The notes: a model not told the origin generated them from the letters alone. A DNA stretch of 64,000 nt from Lumbricus rubellus (GCA_945859605.1 OX243816.1:1584877-1648876), one strand, 5' to 3'; counted from the first letter of the stretch, positions 1-13,624 are shown. Numbers and translations: made by a program.

Positions 1-457
1 ATGGCAAATGTAACATTCATTGATTACTTAAATACCACTATGTACAGAAAAGGCCGGGCAGCCTACAAAGCATAAAATTAGTTACAAGTTTCAAGTGTTA
101 AGGTAAGCTGTGAACGGAAAAAAGTTGCAAAATTAATACCACTCGAGAAAAGTAACTTAAAGGTAGGCTTATGTATTCTGTATGAGTATATAAATATACC
201 AGGTATATGTATATTATAACATGGCTTTTCATGGTGCCTAGAGAGGATAATTATGAAAAAAACTTTCAAAGATGGTCTTCTATGTGATCTAAAACTTGTC
301 TTAACGTATGAAAATAAACTTAGGCCTAAGCAGTGATAAAGTGATAATTGTTGTTACTGCTATCAGTATTATGTCTTCTTATAATTATTACAAAAACTAT
401 TATTATTATTATTTTAATTTATTGTGATTAGTTTTATTAGTATTCTAACCATTATAA
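1..457. other. AT-rich flank downstream of the intermediate filament gene
   Basis: No gene is supported here. The stretch is AT-rich. On the minus strand, AATAAA-type signals at about 433-438 and 418-423 (TTTATT on the plus strand) lie shortly after the candidate last codon of the intermediate filament gene and may be its poly(A) signals. Confidence 0.4.
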
Positions 458-806
458 TTAGGTCTCCAACTTGCAAGTAGCAGATCAGATGAAGCATCAA
501 ATGCTTACATTGACCAGGTGATTCAGGTGAATTTGATTGCTTACCTCTCCGGCCGGATTAACCAGCTTAGTGGAAACATTGCTTCCTATGCCCCAGCTCA
601 CATCGATGCCTTCAAGGTCATTGGCCGAAGCGTCCAATGGTTTCGATCCCTTCGCCCAGATCTGCAAATCCATTATACAAGAGCCATGTAGTTTAGTCAT
701 GGATAATTAATTGATTATGCATTATGATTATTTTGTTATTTTGTTTTTATGCAATGGTGATGTCGATAATGCATGATGATGATGAAGTTGATGATGCTGA
801 TGCTGC

Positions 807-838
<32 letters not shown>

Positions 839-1693
839 ATGATGAAGATGATGATGAGGATGATGATGCATGATGGTGATGACGACGACGAAGACGATGA
901 TGTTGATGCTGATGATGATGATGATGATGATGACGACGACGACGACGATGACGACGATGATGATGATAATGACGACGACGATGACGAAAACGTACCTTTA
1001 TCTTCGCTCCTGGTTCAATGGAGAATCCTGGTGGGAAGTGATAGTCTTCAACTTCGATGTCATCAACAGTTCGCTTCAGAGTCCAGTCACTGATGATCTC
1101 CTCCTGAAAAAAAAACAGTCAGAGAAGTTGCAGTGGAATGACGTGAGTTGTTTCATTTAACCTTTAACCTAGTCACAGTGTATTATGCAGGTCTTGCATG
1201 CCATCCAAACATATTGATCATTAACATTATGTAGGCCAAGCCTTAATATTTCGCGCCAGCTCAAAAGCAGATTAAATAATTACTTTTAATCATTTCATAA
1301 AAAATGAATTAAATCTAAATTTGTATTGGCAATGATCTTATCCTTTGCTTCTCGCCGTAATGAAGCTCTAATTATTATGAAGATTCGAGAAGTGCGATAT
1401 GAAGTGCGATATGAGTGAGGTAAGATTACTTACAAGTTGAAAGTTGATACTCTATCTTGTGGTACAAAAGTGTAAATTACAAAAAATTATGGTTTATGCT
1501 GATAAATGCCAATCCAGTGGTATGATATTGTTTGTATAATTAGTCGGTTCTTTGGATTTTTCAGTATGTCACTGCTTTTATTATTATGTTGAGGACTGTT
1601 GAACTGTTAATGCTTGAATTTTGTCATATTGGTGAGAAAAAATGTTATTTTAAAAATGATTGATTGATTGATAGATAGATTGATTGATCGATA

Positions 1694-1736
<43 letters not shown>

Positions 1737-4700
1737 AGCCATGCTGACCTTTCGTCCGGTATTTTCGATGCTGATGAACTTTCCATCGGCTGCAGTGTCG
1801 CTGATGGAGATCGGTCCTTTGGCACTTCTCTGGAAGCTCGTCTTCCCTGGAAGGACCTCACCCTTCACCATGAAGCTCGGCACAGCTGGAGGGGACAGGT
1901 CCGGCTCTCCAGCGCCGTCTTGTGTCAAACAGAAGAAAGGGGAAGAAAAAGTTAACTTGTTGGAATGGGAATGTGGAGTGGCGGGTTGAGAAGAACAAGA
2001 GGAACGACGATTCCAGACAAGAGAGGACGCGACAAGTCAAGACCATGGAGTGCGAGGAAATGCAAGAGAGTAGGAAGAAAAGGCAAGACAATGGCACGAA
2101 AAAGAGAATAAAATGGCAACACATGGCAAGAAAATGAAAGACAGCGGCCAGAAATGGCAAGACTGTGAAAAGAAAAGACAGGTCAGTGGCAAAAAATGAC
2201 AATAAAAAGGCAAGAAAATTACTGTAGCAATGGCCAAGACAATGGCAAGAAAAGACTGGAGTAGACAACGGCAGGAGAGGAGAGAACAGTACAGGACATG
2301 GTGAGACAATCAAAGATATTGACAACACAAGACAATCGCTGATATAGCCACCAATCCATCCATTCACCATCCATCCACCCATCCGCCACCCAGCCATCGA
2401 TATCTTTAGGTAGTTAACTCACCTGGAGCTTCTTCGAGGTCTCCCATCTCGGCTCTCAATCGTCCCTCTGTCCTTCGAGTCACTCCAGGTTCGACCAGAG
2501 ACGTCGACCTATCAACCGGTCGGGTGCTCGGTCCAAGACGGTCACGGTCCGTTGCGGTGCCGCCACGAAGGTCCCTCTCGGACGCACCACGGTTTCGGTC
2601 AAGGGTCGTGCGGTCAGGGTAGGCAGTGCCGCGGTCACGGTCTGTCACTCCACGGTCACGGTCTGCATAGGATGCAGGTCTGTCACGGTCCAGGGCGCCG
2701 CGATCACGGTCTGTCACACCACGGTCACGGTCCGTCACACCCCGGTCACGATCTGCCACACCACGGTCACGATCTGTCACACCACGGTCACGGTCTGTTA
2801 CACCACGGTCACGGTCCGTCACACCACGGTCCCGATCTGTCACACCACGGTCACGGTCTGTTACACCACGGTCACGGTCCGTCACACTACGGTCACGATC
2901 TGTAACACCACGGTCACGGTCTGTAACACCACGATCACGGTCTGTAACACCACGGTCACGGTCTGTAACACCACGGTCACGGTCTGTTACTCCACGGTCA
3001 CGATCCGTCACACCACGGTCACGGTCTGTAACACCACGGTCACGGTCTGTAACACCACGGTCACGGTCTGTAACACCACGGTCACGGTCCGTCACACCAC
3101 GGTCACGGTCTGTTGCACCACGGTCAGTCGTACCGCGGTCACGATCAGTTGAAAGGTCACGATCGGTCACGCCGCGGTCACGGTCTGTCACACCACGGTC
3201 AGTTGTACCGCGGTCACGGTCTGTTGCACCACGGCCTCCGTCTCTGTCTAGGTTTGATCCTCCACCTGCTATCGGCTTCTTGCCAGAGGCTGACCCTCCT
3301 CCTCCTCCTCCTCCTCCTCCTCCTGCTCTGCCAGCCTCGCCTGAATAGTATGTCAACCTATGTAATCAATAAAAAATTCATCAATGCAATTTTCTGACAA
3401 CTTAAGAAACATGGGCAAGTAGACAGACATACATGCATAGTTTGCCAGCCAGACAGAAAGACGGACAGACCGACAGAGAGACAGACATAGATTGGTTAAC
3501 AGACAGATGGGCAGACAGATGAACGCAGAGGAAACTAGAGGGGGCAATTAGAGTGGCGGAGAGTTAGAATGACCAATGATGAGAGAGCGATGGGGAAATA
3601 CAGAGAACGATTTAATAGAGACAGAGAAAGAGTGTGAAAGAGAAATACAATGACAAAGAGACAGACAAAGTGAGATAGAGACAGAGAGGCAAAGGAAGAT
3701 ACAAAAAGACGGAGGGACGAAGACAGGGAGACAGAGAAGGAGATATAGAGACAGAGAGGCAGATGAAGAGACTTTGATGGAGAGACAGACACACAAACCT
3801 GTTCTCTTCGCTTTCCAATAGCTTCCTGTATGCGGCTATCTCCAGCTCCAATCCTAGTTTCGTATCCATCAAGCGCTGAAGCTCCTGCATTATCGCCTCC
3901 ATTTCAGCCCGCAGCTTAATTAACTTCAAACAAAAAACGATTCAGCCGTATACGATATATTCTAAACCAGTCTCGCTTAACATATTATTTGTTCATTCTG
4001 TTCCAATCTTGTCCAATGTGTAACCTTTTGTCTGCCGATCAAGTCAAAATTAATATATTCCATTTGATCCCATTTATAATAGGTTAGGCCCTGCTAGGAC
4101 CTAATAGATTTTATTCCAATTATAGTCTTATACTGTGCATTCTAGTTAAGTCTTATCGTATATAATGTTTAAAAAAAATTAAAATCTTCTATGGTGGGTA
4201 GGTAGCGAGGAAAGTAGGCCCTATAGGTAGTTAGGTAGGTAGATAGGTAAATAGCTAGGTAGGTAGATAGGTAGGTAGATAGGTAGATAGGTAGATAGGT
4301 AGGTAGGAAGCTAGGTTGGTTGGTTGGCTGGTCGATTAATTGATTGATTTATTGATTTGATCGATTGATTAATCAATTTATTTATTTATTTATTTATTTA
4401 TTTGATCGATTGATTAATTAATTAATTAATTTATTGGTGGATCATTGGTTATTAAATGGATGAATAATAATGGATGAATGAGATGATAAATGTAAACTGT
4501 GCCAACCGCATTCTTCAGTTCTCCATTCTCAGATTCTAGTTCTCGTTCTCGTTCTTCCTTTTCTCTTCTCATAATGTCCAGTTCTCGCATTAGTTGACCG
4601 TTCTGAAAAGGAAAAAATTATACTCAGCAATGCAAAAGAATTAAACGCAAATTTTTTTAAATCCAAGTGCGTAGGGCAAGAAATTCAAATAAATGTCAGG

Positions 4701-7700
4701 TAAAACAAAGGTATGAAAGGGATGCTATGCAATTAAAAGGAATATTAGAAAATGCAACGGACAGAAGATGTGTAGATCTAACCTATAGAGGAGGGGGGTA
4801 ATGTACGATTTCCTTACCCTTGCTTCAAGGTCTGACATCTTGTCGTACATTTCGGTGACCTGTGTCTTGATTCTCTTCGTTTCCTCCTTCGAATGAGTTG
4901 TTTCGATGTTCTGACGCGTGGCACCAGTTCGAAATTCCTGAATCTATCGAACCATAATAATAGTAATTATCATCAACAATAAATAATATAATGTTTGTAG
5001 GAACCAGTGATACATGGTTAGAAATTAATGTACATACAATCCAATGATTCTATGATCATTCTGAATTTCTGACATTATTCTGAATCTTTCTATTGTCTAT
5101 AGTCTATAGTTGTTAAGTCTCATCTCCTCTCACTTATTCTACTAAAGTCTTTTATACTTCTTTGTTAAACTGTTTTGAAACAGTCTCAATGAGTCTTGTC
5201 GAGTCTCGTCAAGTCAAGTCTCATTTAATCTGCAACCGTCTACTATAGCCTACTGTAAATTATTTTATGAGAATAGTCTCGTCCACTGACGTCCAGCTAA
5301 GTCTACACTATAGCCTAGTTGGTTTAGTTAAACCTAGTTGCGTTTAGTTAATACTCGCTAGTGGCTTACGAAATGCATTGTAGTGAATGAAGGAAATGGT
5401 ATAGTATGCACATTGCACAGGTAAGTAAGAAAGCATGGATGAATGAAAAAGAATCCACCTTATTGATGGATATTGCTAGGAAAAGTGTAAAATGTTTTAA
5501 AGTCAAGACGAATTATAGGATCTGCATTGTCGGATGTGAGATATAATATTATCATGGGCGACCGCAGATAGACTTTTGTCTTTCGCTGAAGAGGTTGTAG
5601 CCTACCTTCATGTTGTAGAAGGTTTCCAGTTCGCCACGCATGTTGTCGATCTTGTCATCGTAGACTTGTTGGATCTCTCTGAGCGCCTGTCCCATCTCGT
5701 TCTTCCAGAACTCACGATTCTCAGAAGTTGTATCGCGATAGACCAACGCAGCCAACTCTTTCATCTCCTGTGTACAGTAAGAACTGCGTCTACGCAAGCA
5801 GCTAAACAAATACATGTAGTTTGAAGAAAATTAAAAATTTAAATTGAAGTGTAATTTTAAGTGACTACATAATCATAGTAGTATCTCAAATAGAGTTGGT
5901 TGTGACAAATTCAATTGAAGAGTGGAGAATATTTTACAGCCAAGACGAATTTTAGCCGCATCGTTTTGTAACAAATACGACCATACCGTAACAAATGTTT
6001 TTGTTATACATACAGTCGAACTTGAAAGTATAATTATAACAAGCACTCACATTATCAAACATTGAATAATTATAATTATTATAATACATGTGTAATTATT
6101 CTCTATCGACCTGATCGTGTACGGACTTCATGAATTCCATTTGTTCTTCTAGAGTCTGTCTCCTGTTCTCAGCGTCAATGTGTAACAGCGTCTCATTGTC
6201 CAAATCCTACATACAGTACACACACACACGCACAAACACGTATACTTACCAGTTTAATAGCTTGTACTTGTAATCGTAATTGTAACACTAGATCGCTAGT
6301 TTAAAGCTATAAGAACAGAGGACAAGTCCATTTGAAGAACCACCATCTCTGAAGTTATTTAAATCACAGCTCTTGACTTATTTTTTAAAAAGAATCTTAA
6401 GACTACTAATGATTTTTTGAACTCTGTTGCAGCACTCTCGACCTCGGATAAGCTAAAGCGCTATACAATTATTGTGCTATCATCATAATAATCATCGTCA
6501 TCATCGTCGTCATCTTCATCCTCATCATCGAATAATAATCTTCATCATCATCATCACCCTCATCCTCATCATCCACATAATTGACTTCCTATTTTATATA
6601 CACAACACTCGAACAAGTGGGTTACCGTCATTTTTATGTTTCCATGACACTAAGTCTTCTGTAGATGTTTGTATAAGCTTATGTTTTACCCGTTACCTTG
6701 CGTTAAAACAATTAATTTGCGAATATTTTTTTAACCCGGGAATTTCGTTTCTCTCCAGCGTCAATCGCATTGACCAATCTGCCGGAATTTTGCAGCAGAT
6801 AATATTATTATTATGTTGACGAAAACGGGAAATTGAGCGAGCTGCCTTTGCATGCATCGTCACGTAGACTCCGTTGATTATCATTGTAGTCTACGTCAAT
6901 ATGGATGGCTGCGACGCGTGTCTCATTATTAAACAGATAGGATCCAGTCTCTGCTTTTATATTCGGGATATAGCTGGGCTGTTCTATTGTGCTTTAGTTG
7001 TTGTGCTGTACTGTAAATAGAAAGGTCTCTTAGACTATTTACTTCCATGTAAGTTCGGCTTTAATGAGTAGGATGGTCTGGATGGATGGATGGATAGACG
7101 GACATGACGGACTTAGAAGTAGGCAGACGCAGAGTTACACCGCTAGACATAGGCGACGACTGCAGCACAAGTGATGTTAGCCGTGGTAATCCGGTCCGCC
7201 CATCCACACATCCACCCACCAACCAACCCACCCATAAACCCACCCTTAAATCCACCCATATAAATCCTTCCATAAATCCACCCATATAAATAATTCCATC
7301 CTTCTATCCGTTGACCTTATCCAGCGAACACAAGGTGGCGCACGGCATCCGTGTCCGACGTCGGTGTTTTCTCTATCCATACAGCGACAGCGAGACATAG
7401 AGCTCGAGCACTCGGCTCAGGCCCCGAGGGAACCCGGATCTGAAATCGATGGCACCGGCGCATGTATAACAGGCTGCGGTGCTTAGACTGAGCGCACTTG
7501 GCTCTGCTTCGAGCCTGCTTCGAACGGCTGTCATGGCTGTATGCAACACGACACGCTGCTACTCTCATTTCCGTTTCCGTTGATGTACAGCCAGTCTGCT
7601 GCATCTTGATGCGATGGGTATGATGGGGTGATGACGTCAGGGTAATGCAAATATAATAATGGGTAACGTAAATGTAATTAAGTCAATGTAAATGTTATGC

Positions 7701-8593
7701 AACGGTTAGTGAAACATGGAGTTAAATATGGACAGTGCGGTGTAGGCCTATGTGTGGCCTGTTTGTCTCGGTCTCTGTCTCTGTCTAACTGTCTGTCTGT
7801 CTTTAGCTGTCTGTCTCTGTGTGTCGACTCTGTATCTACTATCTAGTCTCTGTTTCTATATGCTTGCTTGTCTGTTGTTTCTCTCTCTTCTGTCTCTGTC
7901 CCTGTCTCTGTCTGTGTCTGTGTCTCTGTCTGTCTCTCTCTCTCTAGGTGTGTGTGTCTGTCTGTGTCTGTATGTAGGTCTATCTGTCTCTATCTGAGTG
8001 TGTGTCTTTCTCTCTGTGTGTGTCTCTATGTGTCTCTCTCTATCTCCTTCTATATCTCTGTCTCTGTCTGTGTGTATCTCTCCCTCTCTATATTTCTCTG
8101 TCTCTCTAGTCTCGTCCGTTCATCAATATTTCCGTCTCTCTTCCTGTCCGTCTGTCTGTCTGTCTGTCCTTTTGACTCCCTGTTTTTCTATGCCACCCTC
8201 GCTCATTCTCTATCGATTTGACCCATCAGCAAATTCTCCTCGGATTTGCAAAAGCGAAATTAAGCTGCACCTCAACAATTGTTCACAGTAGGCGCAATAT
8301 AAATTATGCAAGCCAGGCAGATGGCGTGTGCGTCCAACTGAAGGCCAGATGGCGTTCCGATCGATTCTCCTCTGTCTAGACTGTCACTCAATATGGCGGC
8401 TGCCTTGCTGAGAAGAAGAAGTCGTTGGCAATGCATTTACGACTGGTCAGTGTAGTGGTCAGTTTGGTCAAATATTGGACGTTTGCCAAGAAATGTTTGC
8501 TCTGCCTGCTGGCCGCCGAAAGAACGTTTCTCGTCTTTTCTCGTTTTTTTGCTCAGTTCATCCTTTTATAATCTGTGTTGGCTGATCGTGATT

Positions 8594-8666
<73 letters not shown>

Positions 8667-8685
8667 CGATGACGATGACGATGAC

Positions 8686-8729
<44 letters not shown>

Positions 8730-8736
8730 CGATGAC

Positions 8737-8792
<56 letters not shown>

Positions 8793-10669
8793 CGATGATG
8801 ATGATGATGATGATGATGATGAGGTTGATGATGAGGATGATGATGATGACGACGACGATGATGATGATGATGACGACATTGATGACGATGATGATTTCGA
8901 GGCACTTTCTCACAGTTGAGATTTGAGAACCGCTAACTTCAGATTTTTTTGATAGTTCCTAAAAGCCTGAAAGTTATTATGTCTATTATCCTACGTATAT
9001 CTGGTGAAATATAAAAATGATAATGATTAATAATAGGCCTACAAAGACAAAGGTTAAAGGCTACTAGCATCTCATTACGTTATCTAAGCTTACTCCTCCT
9101 CCCATCCCATCTCTATCCAGACTATCCTTACTTCTTACCATTCTCGCTCTGTTGAGAGAGTCCGTCAGTTGTAATATCTGCTTCTTGTCCTTCTCTTTGT
9201 CGCTGTCCAAACTCTCCAATCTCCGTCTTAGTAGGTTGATTTCCGCTTCATAATCAGACAACTGCTGGTTCTGTCTCTCCACTTTTTCCCTCTCGTCCTG
9301 GGCAGCACGAGTGGCATCCTCGCCTCTGACAGACAGACAGACACACGCACTCCAGTTGCAACAAAGGTATGAGGTTATGAAAGGATACGGGTATGAAAGG
9401 TAAAGATTTATACAAGGGCACACCCAGATGTCATAAGCTTACGTACGCAAAAAATCGTTTTCTCGCCCCGCTCCTCTGGCCTCCGTTGCAACTCGTAGCG
9501 TATACGCTTTGTGAAAACCTTTCCTGCAAATAAGCTTCTCTACCTCAAAAAAGGTCATCAACGTTTTTGGCCGAGAAATTATTTTGATCGGTCCCAACCA
9601 AAGCCCAAGTTTTTAGCCCGCACCCCCAGAATGGAAACCAAACTCCGCCCATGTGTACTGGCAGCGTATGGTAAGGTTCGGGGAAAGTATGGTAAGGTAT
9701 AAATGATTTGTCAAAAAGGGTCAGGATAGTGCACAATAATACATTCAACCTTACCAAGAAACTGGAAGGTGAAATAATTAGTAGTAGTAGTGGTGGTGGT
9801 GGTGGTGGTGGTGGTGGAGTCGGTGTGGTGGTGGTGGTAGCAGCAGCAGCAGTAGCATCAGCAGAAGTAGTAGGCTAATGACAAATTGACAATTATAGCC
9901 TAATAACTGAAATAATAGTCATAATAACAATGAATGCGCAATGATAACATCAGTATAATTGATAATAGTAATAAATTATGCTTTGTCCAATGTCCATAGT
10001 AACTGAATGGATTGCGAGTATCGATCGAGACAATTATTGGGAATCACGATTGCAGCTGCAACTTACAGTCGTAACATTTCCTGATCAATGCGATAAAGAA
10101 ATAATGTATAAAAATTATCTGCGGAATTAATGAGAATGCCGTAAACCGTATTGATCACTGGACATAAGATTATTTTGAAAAGTGAAATAAATCTTATTGA
10201 GTACCGTTCGATTTTTTCCTTTATAGAGACAAAGATAAATATCTAAAGGAGCCAGTAGTTCTTCTGAGAAAACATCCGCATATACAGAGATGGACAGAAA
10301 CAGACAGAGATAGGGGCCTACACGCAAAGAAAGAGCAAGGTAAAGAGAGACACAAACAGAGAGACAGACACAGACAAACAAACACACACACACATAGACG
10401 GGCAGACGGACAGGCAGACGAGCAAAAAGCAGACAGACAAGCAGACAGACAATCAGACAGACAGAAGATCTAGGAACAAAATCCTTGGAAATAAAGACAG
10501 AGATAGGCAGACGGACGCGACAGAGTCATACACAGACAGAAAACGAAAGAGATGGAGACACAGATCATTATCATTATTTATATTTAGTCTATATAATATT
10601 TTAATGCAGTTTTTAACCTATATTATGATGATGATGATGATGATGACGACGACGACAATGTTGATGACA

Positions 10670-10700
<31 letters not shown>

Positions 10701-10701
10701 C

Positions 10702-10762
<61 letters not shown>

Positions 10763-11552
10763 TTGATGATGATGATGATGATGATGATGTTGATGATGAT
10801 GACAATAATCATAGCGATAATAATAATAATATTGTTTTACCGGAGGATTAAAAAAATTATGCTTGTAGCTGTTTTTGAGTGTTCATCATCATCATTATTT
10901 TAAAAATAGCAATGCGTATACAATACCTGATCCTCGCTTCCTCCAGTTGTTCCTCCAGCGATGCCACTCTCACCTCCAACCTTCCCTTCTCTCTCTCATT
11001 GTCATCCAACAACTTCCTCGCCTCGTCCAACTCCGCCAGAAACATCGCCTTCACGGCGCTCGTCTCCTTCCCCCATCCGGCCTTCAACTTTTCCAGCTCA
11101 TCAGCCAACTTCCGGTTCTGTGCCTCAAGGAATCTGACCTTCTCGATGTAAGATGCGAACCTCTCGTTCAGATCCTGCATGTCCTTCTTCTCCTGCTCCC
11201 TCGTCACCCTCACGTTGCTCACCCCCGTGCTCGTCACGCTTGAGTACGCCCCTGCTGGAACCCCGAACAGTCCACCACCGCCTCCATACTGGGACGACCT
11301 TTCCATGGAGTAGCTTCTTCCGCCTCCAGGTCCGTATCCTTTAAGGCTACCAGGTCCTCCATAGGACGTCCTCTGGATGATCAGGTTCCTCGAGGTCATC
11401 ATGGGGCGGTAGACTGATTCAGAGCCTCTGTCCAAGTCTCCACCACTACCTCCACCTCTTCCACGGTCCCCTCCGCTGTCTCCTCGGTAGTTCGTTCGGG
11501 ACTCGTAGCTGGTCCGCTCCGTCGTCGTCCTATCCCGCTTAGGATCGGACAT
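458..11552 (-). CDS. cytoplasmic intermediate filament protein, lamin-type rod plus lamin tail domain
   Basis: Builds cytoplasmic filaments by coiled-coil dimerisation. Exons, in transcription order: 11552-10927, 9325-9139, 6206-6111, 5767-5606, 4943-4818, 4602-4507, 3923-3799, 3357-2423, 1918-1749, 1103-996, 661-545; all have GT-AG borders and matching phases, giving 916 codons. A possible last exon, 469-458, adds only LET and a stop and is weak. Residues 1-120 are a Gly/Ser/Arg head. The rod starts near 121 (coil 1A reads [20 protein letters not shown]) and ends near 472 with [20 protein letters not shown]. Coil 1B is the long type, with the roughly 42 extra residues of nuclear lamins and protostome filaments. 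The tail carries TDRDRGV heptads, then a lamin tail domain (about 785-916) with [16 protein letters not shown] and VSWGIGSN. No CaaX box or nuclear localisation signal is evident, so it is cytoplasmic rather than a lamin. Rod identity is firm; the 3' end is not. Confidence 0.9.
773..985. repeat. (GAT)n/(GCT)n/(GAC)n compound microsatellite
   Basis: Interrupted trinucleotide tract in the filament gene intron 996-661. It begins about ten bases from the 5' splice site of exon 1103-996. Open frames across it give poly-Met or poly-Asp and are not genes. Confidence 0.95.
1658..1736. repeat. (GATT)n microsatellite next to a splice donor
   Basis: GATT/GATA repeats in the intron immediately downstream, on the minus strand, of exon 1918-1749. 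The SINQSINQ frames read from it are artefacts. Confidence 0.95.
1990..2310. repeat. degenerate AGACAATGGCAAGAAAA-type repeats
   Basis: Imperfect, diverged tandem repeats of roughly 20-30 bp containing the words ATGGCAAGA and AAGACA. They lie in the filament gene intron between exons 3357-2423 and 1918-1749. No gene is seen. Confidence 0.5.
2620..3240 (-). repeat. coding minisatellite: TDRDRGV heptads in the filament tail
   Basis: A 21-bp tandem repeat (plus-strand core CACGGTCACGGTCTGT) lies inside exon 3357-2423. It stays in frame for roughly thirty units and encodes TDRDRGV with variants such as TTDRGV and TDRDRSV. Because the unit is a multiple of three, copy-number change keeps the frame. 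The product is a highly charged Arg/Asp stretch between the rod and the lamin tail domain. The opposite strand also stays open through part of it (HGHGLSHH), which is a shadow. Confidence 0.9.
4200..4440. repeat. (GTAG)n/(ATTG)n/(TTTA)n compound microsatellite
   Basis: Three successive tetranucleotide tracts in the filament gene intron between exons 4602-4507 and 3923-3799. No coding potential is seen. Confidence 0.85.
7753..8170. repeat. (TCTG)n/(TC)n polypyrimidine tract
   Basis: About 400 bases of CTGT, TCTC and TGTG words. The strand is almost purely pyrimidine plus G. The open frames across it are low-complexity Cys/Leu/Ser/Val strings. Confidence 0.9.
8597..8890. repeat. (GAT)n microsatellite
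   Basis: About 290 bases of GAT with scattered GAC units. It is open in several frames on both strands (poly-Asp, poly-Met, poly-Ser, poly-His, poly-Ile), none of which is a gene. Confidence 0.97.
10625..10803. repeat. (GAT)n microsatellite
   Basis: About 180 bases of GAT with rare GTT and GAC units, in the first intron of the filament gene and close to the 3' end of its first coding exon. Confidence 0.95.
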
Positions 11553-13090
11553 CTTGGTGGATGATGATGAAGCTGGATCTTTCGCTTTCTCTTTTTCTTC
11601 TTCCTCTTCAAGGACGGTCTGCCCTTGCTGCCAACCGAACGCTGTGTCTATGACGAGGAATGTCTCTTCCGTCGGCGTCAAGCACCCGATTCGGTCGACT
11701 GCGAGCGAGCAAAGAAGGAAGAAGGAGGAGGATGACGGGTGTTGATCGACTGACCGACTGCACCAGCAGCAGCACCAGCAGCAGCAGCAGCACCAGCACC
11801 GGCACCGGCAGCAGGGCAAGAGACGTGATGCGGATGCGACGGCTGCAGTCGCCTGGACAGTACGTCTGAGCGTCTGTGTGTCGGCGACTGGTCAGTCTAT
11901 GGCCCTACTGCTGGGGCTGCTGGGGCTCGGGTGATGTCGGTGCTGGTGCTAGCGGTGCTAGTGGTGATGGTGGTGGTGGTGGTTGTGATGGTGGTGATGG
12001 TGATAGCGGTGCTATAGTGGTGCTAGTGGTGGTGGCAGTGGTAGTGGTGGTGGTGATGGCTTAGTGGTGCGCTAGACATACGTACGGACGTCATCGGCTG
12101 CAGTTCTACGAGACATCGTTGTTGATAATTTATGAATTATTGTCGCAGTGGCAGAAATTCTCAGTTTCAAGTCAGGAGCAGACGGAGGAAGAGAGGAAGG
12201 GTGGGATACGGATAGATGGATAGATAGATGGATGGGTCTTTAGATGGGCAAGTTGATTGCCGGTTGGGTCAGCTGATGGAAGAATTGATGAAGGGAGGGG
12301 TCAATGGATACATGGATGGATGGATGCATGGATGGATGAATGAATTGGGAGAAGATATACTGAGTGAGTGAGTGAGTGAATGCGCATGCCAAACATTCAG
12401 AGAGACAGACAGACCGAAAGACAGACACAGACACATAGATAGAGAGAGAGATAGAGAGAAAAAGTGACAAACAGATATCTTCCCCCCAACCCTCTCCCAT
12501 CTTCATCTCTTTCCTCTTCACTGCACGCAGCAGCAGCAGCAGCAGCAGCATCTTCGTCTGACGATGCGGACACACGACCCCCAACCCCACACATACACAC
12601 CCACAAGCCACGGATCGATTGGCAACTGGGCACACACACACGCGCGCGCACACACACGTACGCACATACTATGCAAGGACGTTCACTCACACATACATTA
12701 ACATCCACATGAATGCATCTTAACACATAATAAACTGACATAAGCGTACTTGTATACACATCAGATGCACACATATTTTTTACACGAATACACCCATACA
12801 ATGCATACATCAATAATATATTCGTGGCAGCAGACACACTTGCAAACATAAGCAACATTCATGCTTATTTTGGCATCATTAAATATTACTAAGGTCAGAC
12901 GATACTGTCTGACAGCAGTCATCACTGTACATGTTATGGTAGATGCATTGACTATGGCGAACACAGTACACATTCTTGCCTCTCACGAGACGGATAGTGC
13001 GGGTTCTTGTCACTTATAGCATCCGTTACTTGCCAATCCTTGGCATCAGCGGCCTTCCATACTTGTATGCATGGCCAATTGCTATAGTTG

Positions 13091-13290
13091 TTATAGCGCC
13101 CCTTCAAGATTTCTACTGAGGAGCGCTCCCGACCACAGCGCGGACACTGAGTCGGAGTTTCGCGCCGAAGCGCTAAGCAATTGCGAGTGAAGGACTTGCC
13201 CAAGGTTCCTACGAGGCGGCTTGAGGTGGATTCGAACCTGCAACCCTCCGGCTGCAAGGCGACGTACATACCCCTACACCACCGCGCCCC
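13091..13290 (-). mobile_element. tRNA-derived CORE-type SINE
   Basis: Read on the minus strand it starts GGGGCGCGGTGGTGTAG (A-box-like), then GGTTCGAATCC (B box), then a core-like block ACCTTGGGCAAGTCCTTCAC. It ends in a LINE-like tail, CTTGAAGGGGCGCTATAAC. The order is that of a tRNA-head SINE with a CORE-like centre, and the tail matches the 3' end of the LINE at 54.5-56.5 kb. Confidence 0.85.
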
Positions 13291-13624
13291 ACTTGCTAAT
13301 CTTGTGCCAATCTATCCAACATTCAGCATTGTTGTTGACCTTGGTGCCTGTGTCATCAGTGACCCGCCATATTTGCTAGTCTGCTGTCAACATGTCGAAC
13401 ATCCATACATGTACTTGCCGATGACAGTACCATCCACCACCGAACACATGGCAGCAATGGCCTACCGTACTTGCCGATGTCGTCGACGGCCTTCCATGCT
13501 TGTCGATCTGTCTCTAATGAACTCTGGGTGTTTTCGTTGGCTGTTCTGTCGGAAACTCCGAGAAAATCAATCAATATCAAAAGCACCGACGGCGACTCAG
13601 TTTCAAAGCAGGTCATCAATAACA

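Larger units (their letters stand above)
6207..9138. other. long filament-gene intron with simple repeats
   Basis: The intron between exons 9325-9139 and 6206-6111. It holds a (CCAT/CCCA) tract near 7200-7290, a polypyrimidine TCTG/TC tract at about 7770-8170 and a long (GAT)n tract at 8597-8890. A 95-codon minus-strand frame at 7604-7317 resembles nothing I recognise and is not called. Confidence 0.7.

Noticed and set aside
7317..7604. 95-codon Arg/Cys-rich minus-strand frame
   Set aside because: Lies in a filament-gene intron, has no recognisable motif and no splice context linking it to the gene.
8553..8926. Poly-Asp, poly-Met, poly-Ser and poly-His frames
   Set aside because: All come from one (GAT)n microsatellite read in different frames; the same holds at 773-1100, 10604-10903 and 45043-45633.
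11608..11819. N-terminal extension of the filament frame (Cys/Val/Leu-rich)
   Set aside because: It reads through CAG/CAC repeats upstream of the good start MSDPKRD at 11552 and is probably 5' UTR.
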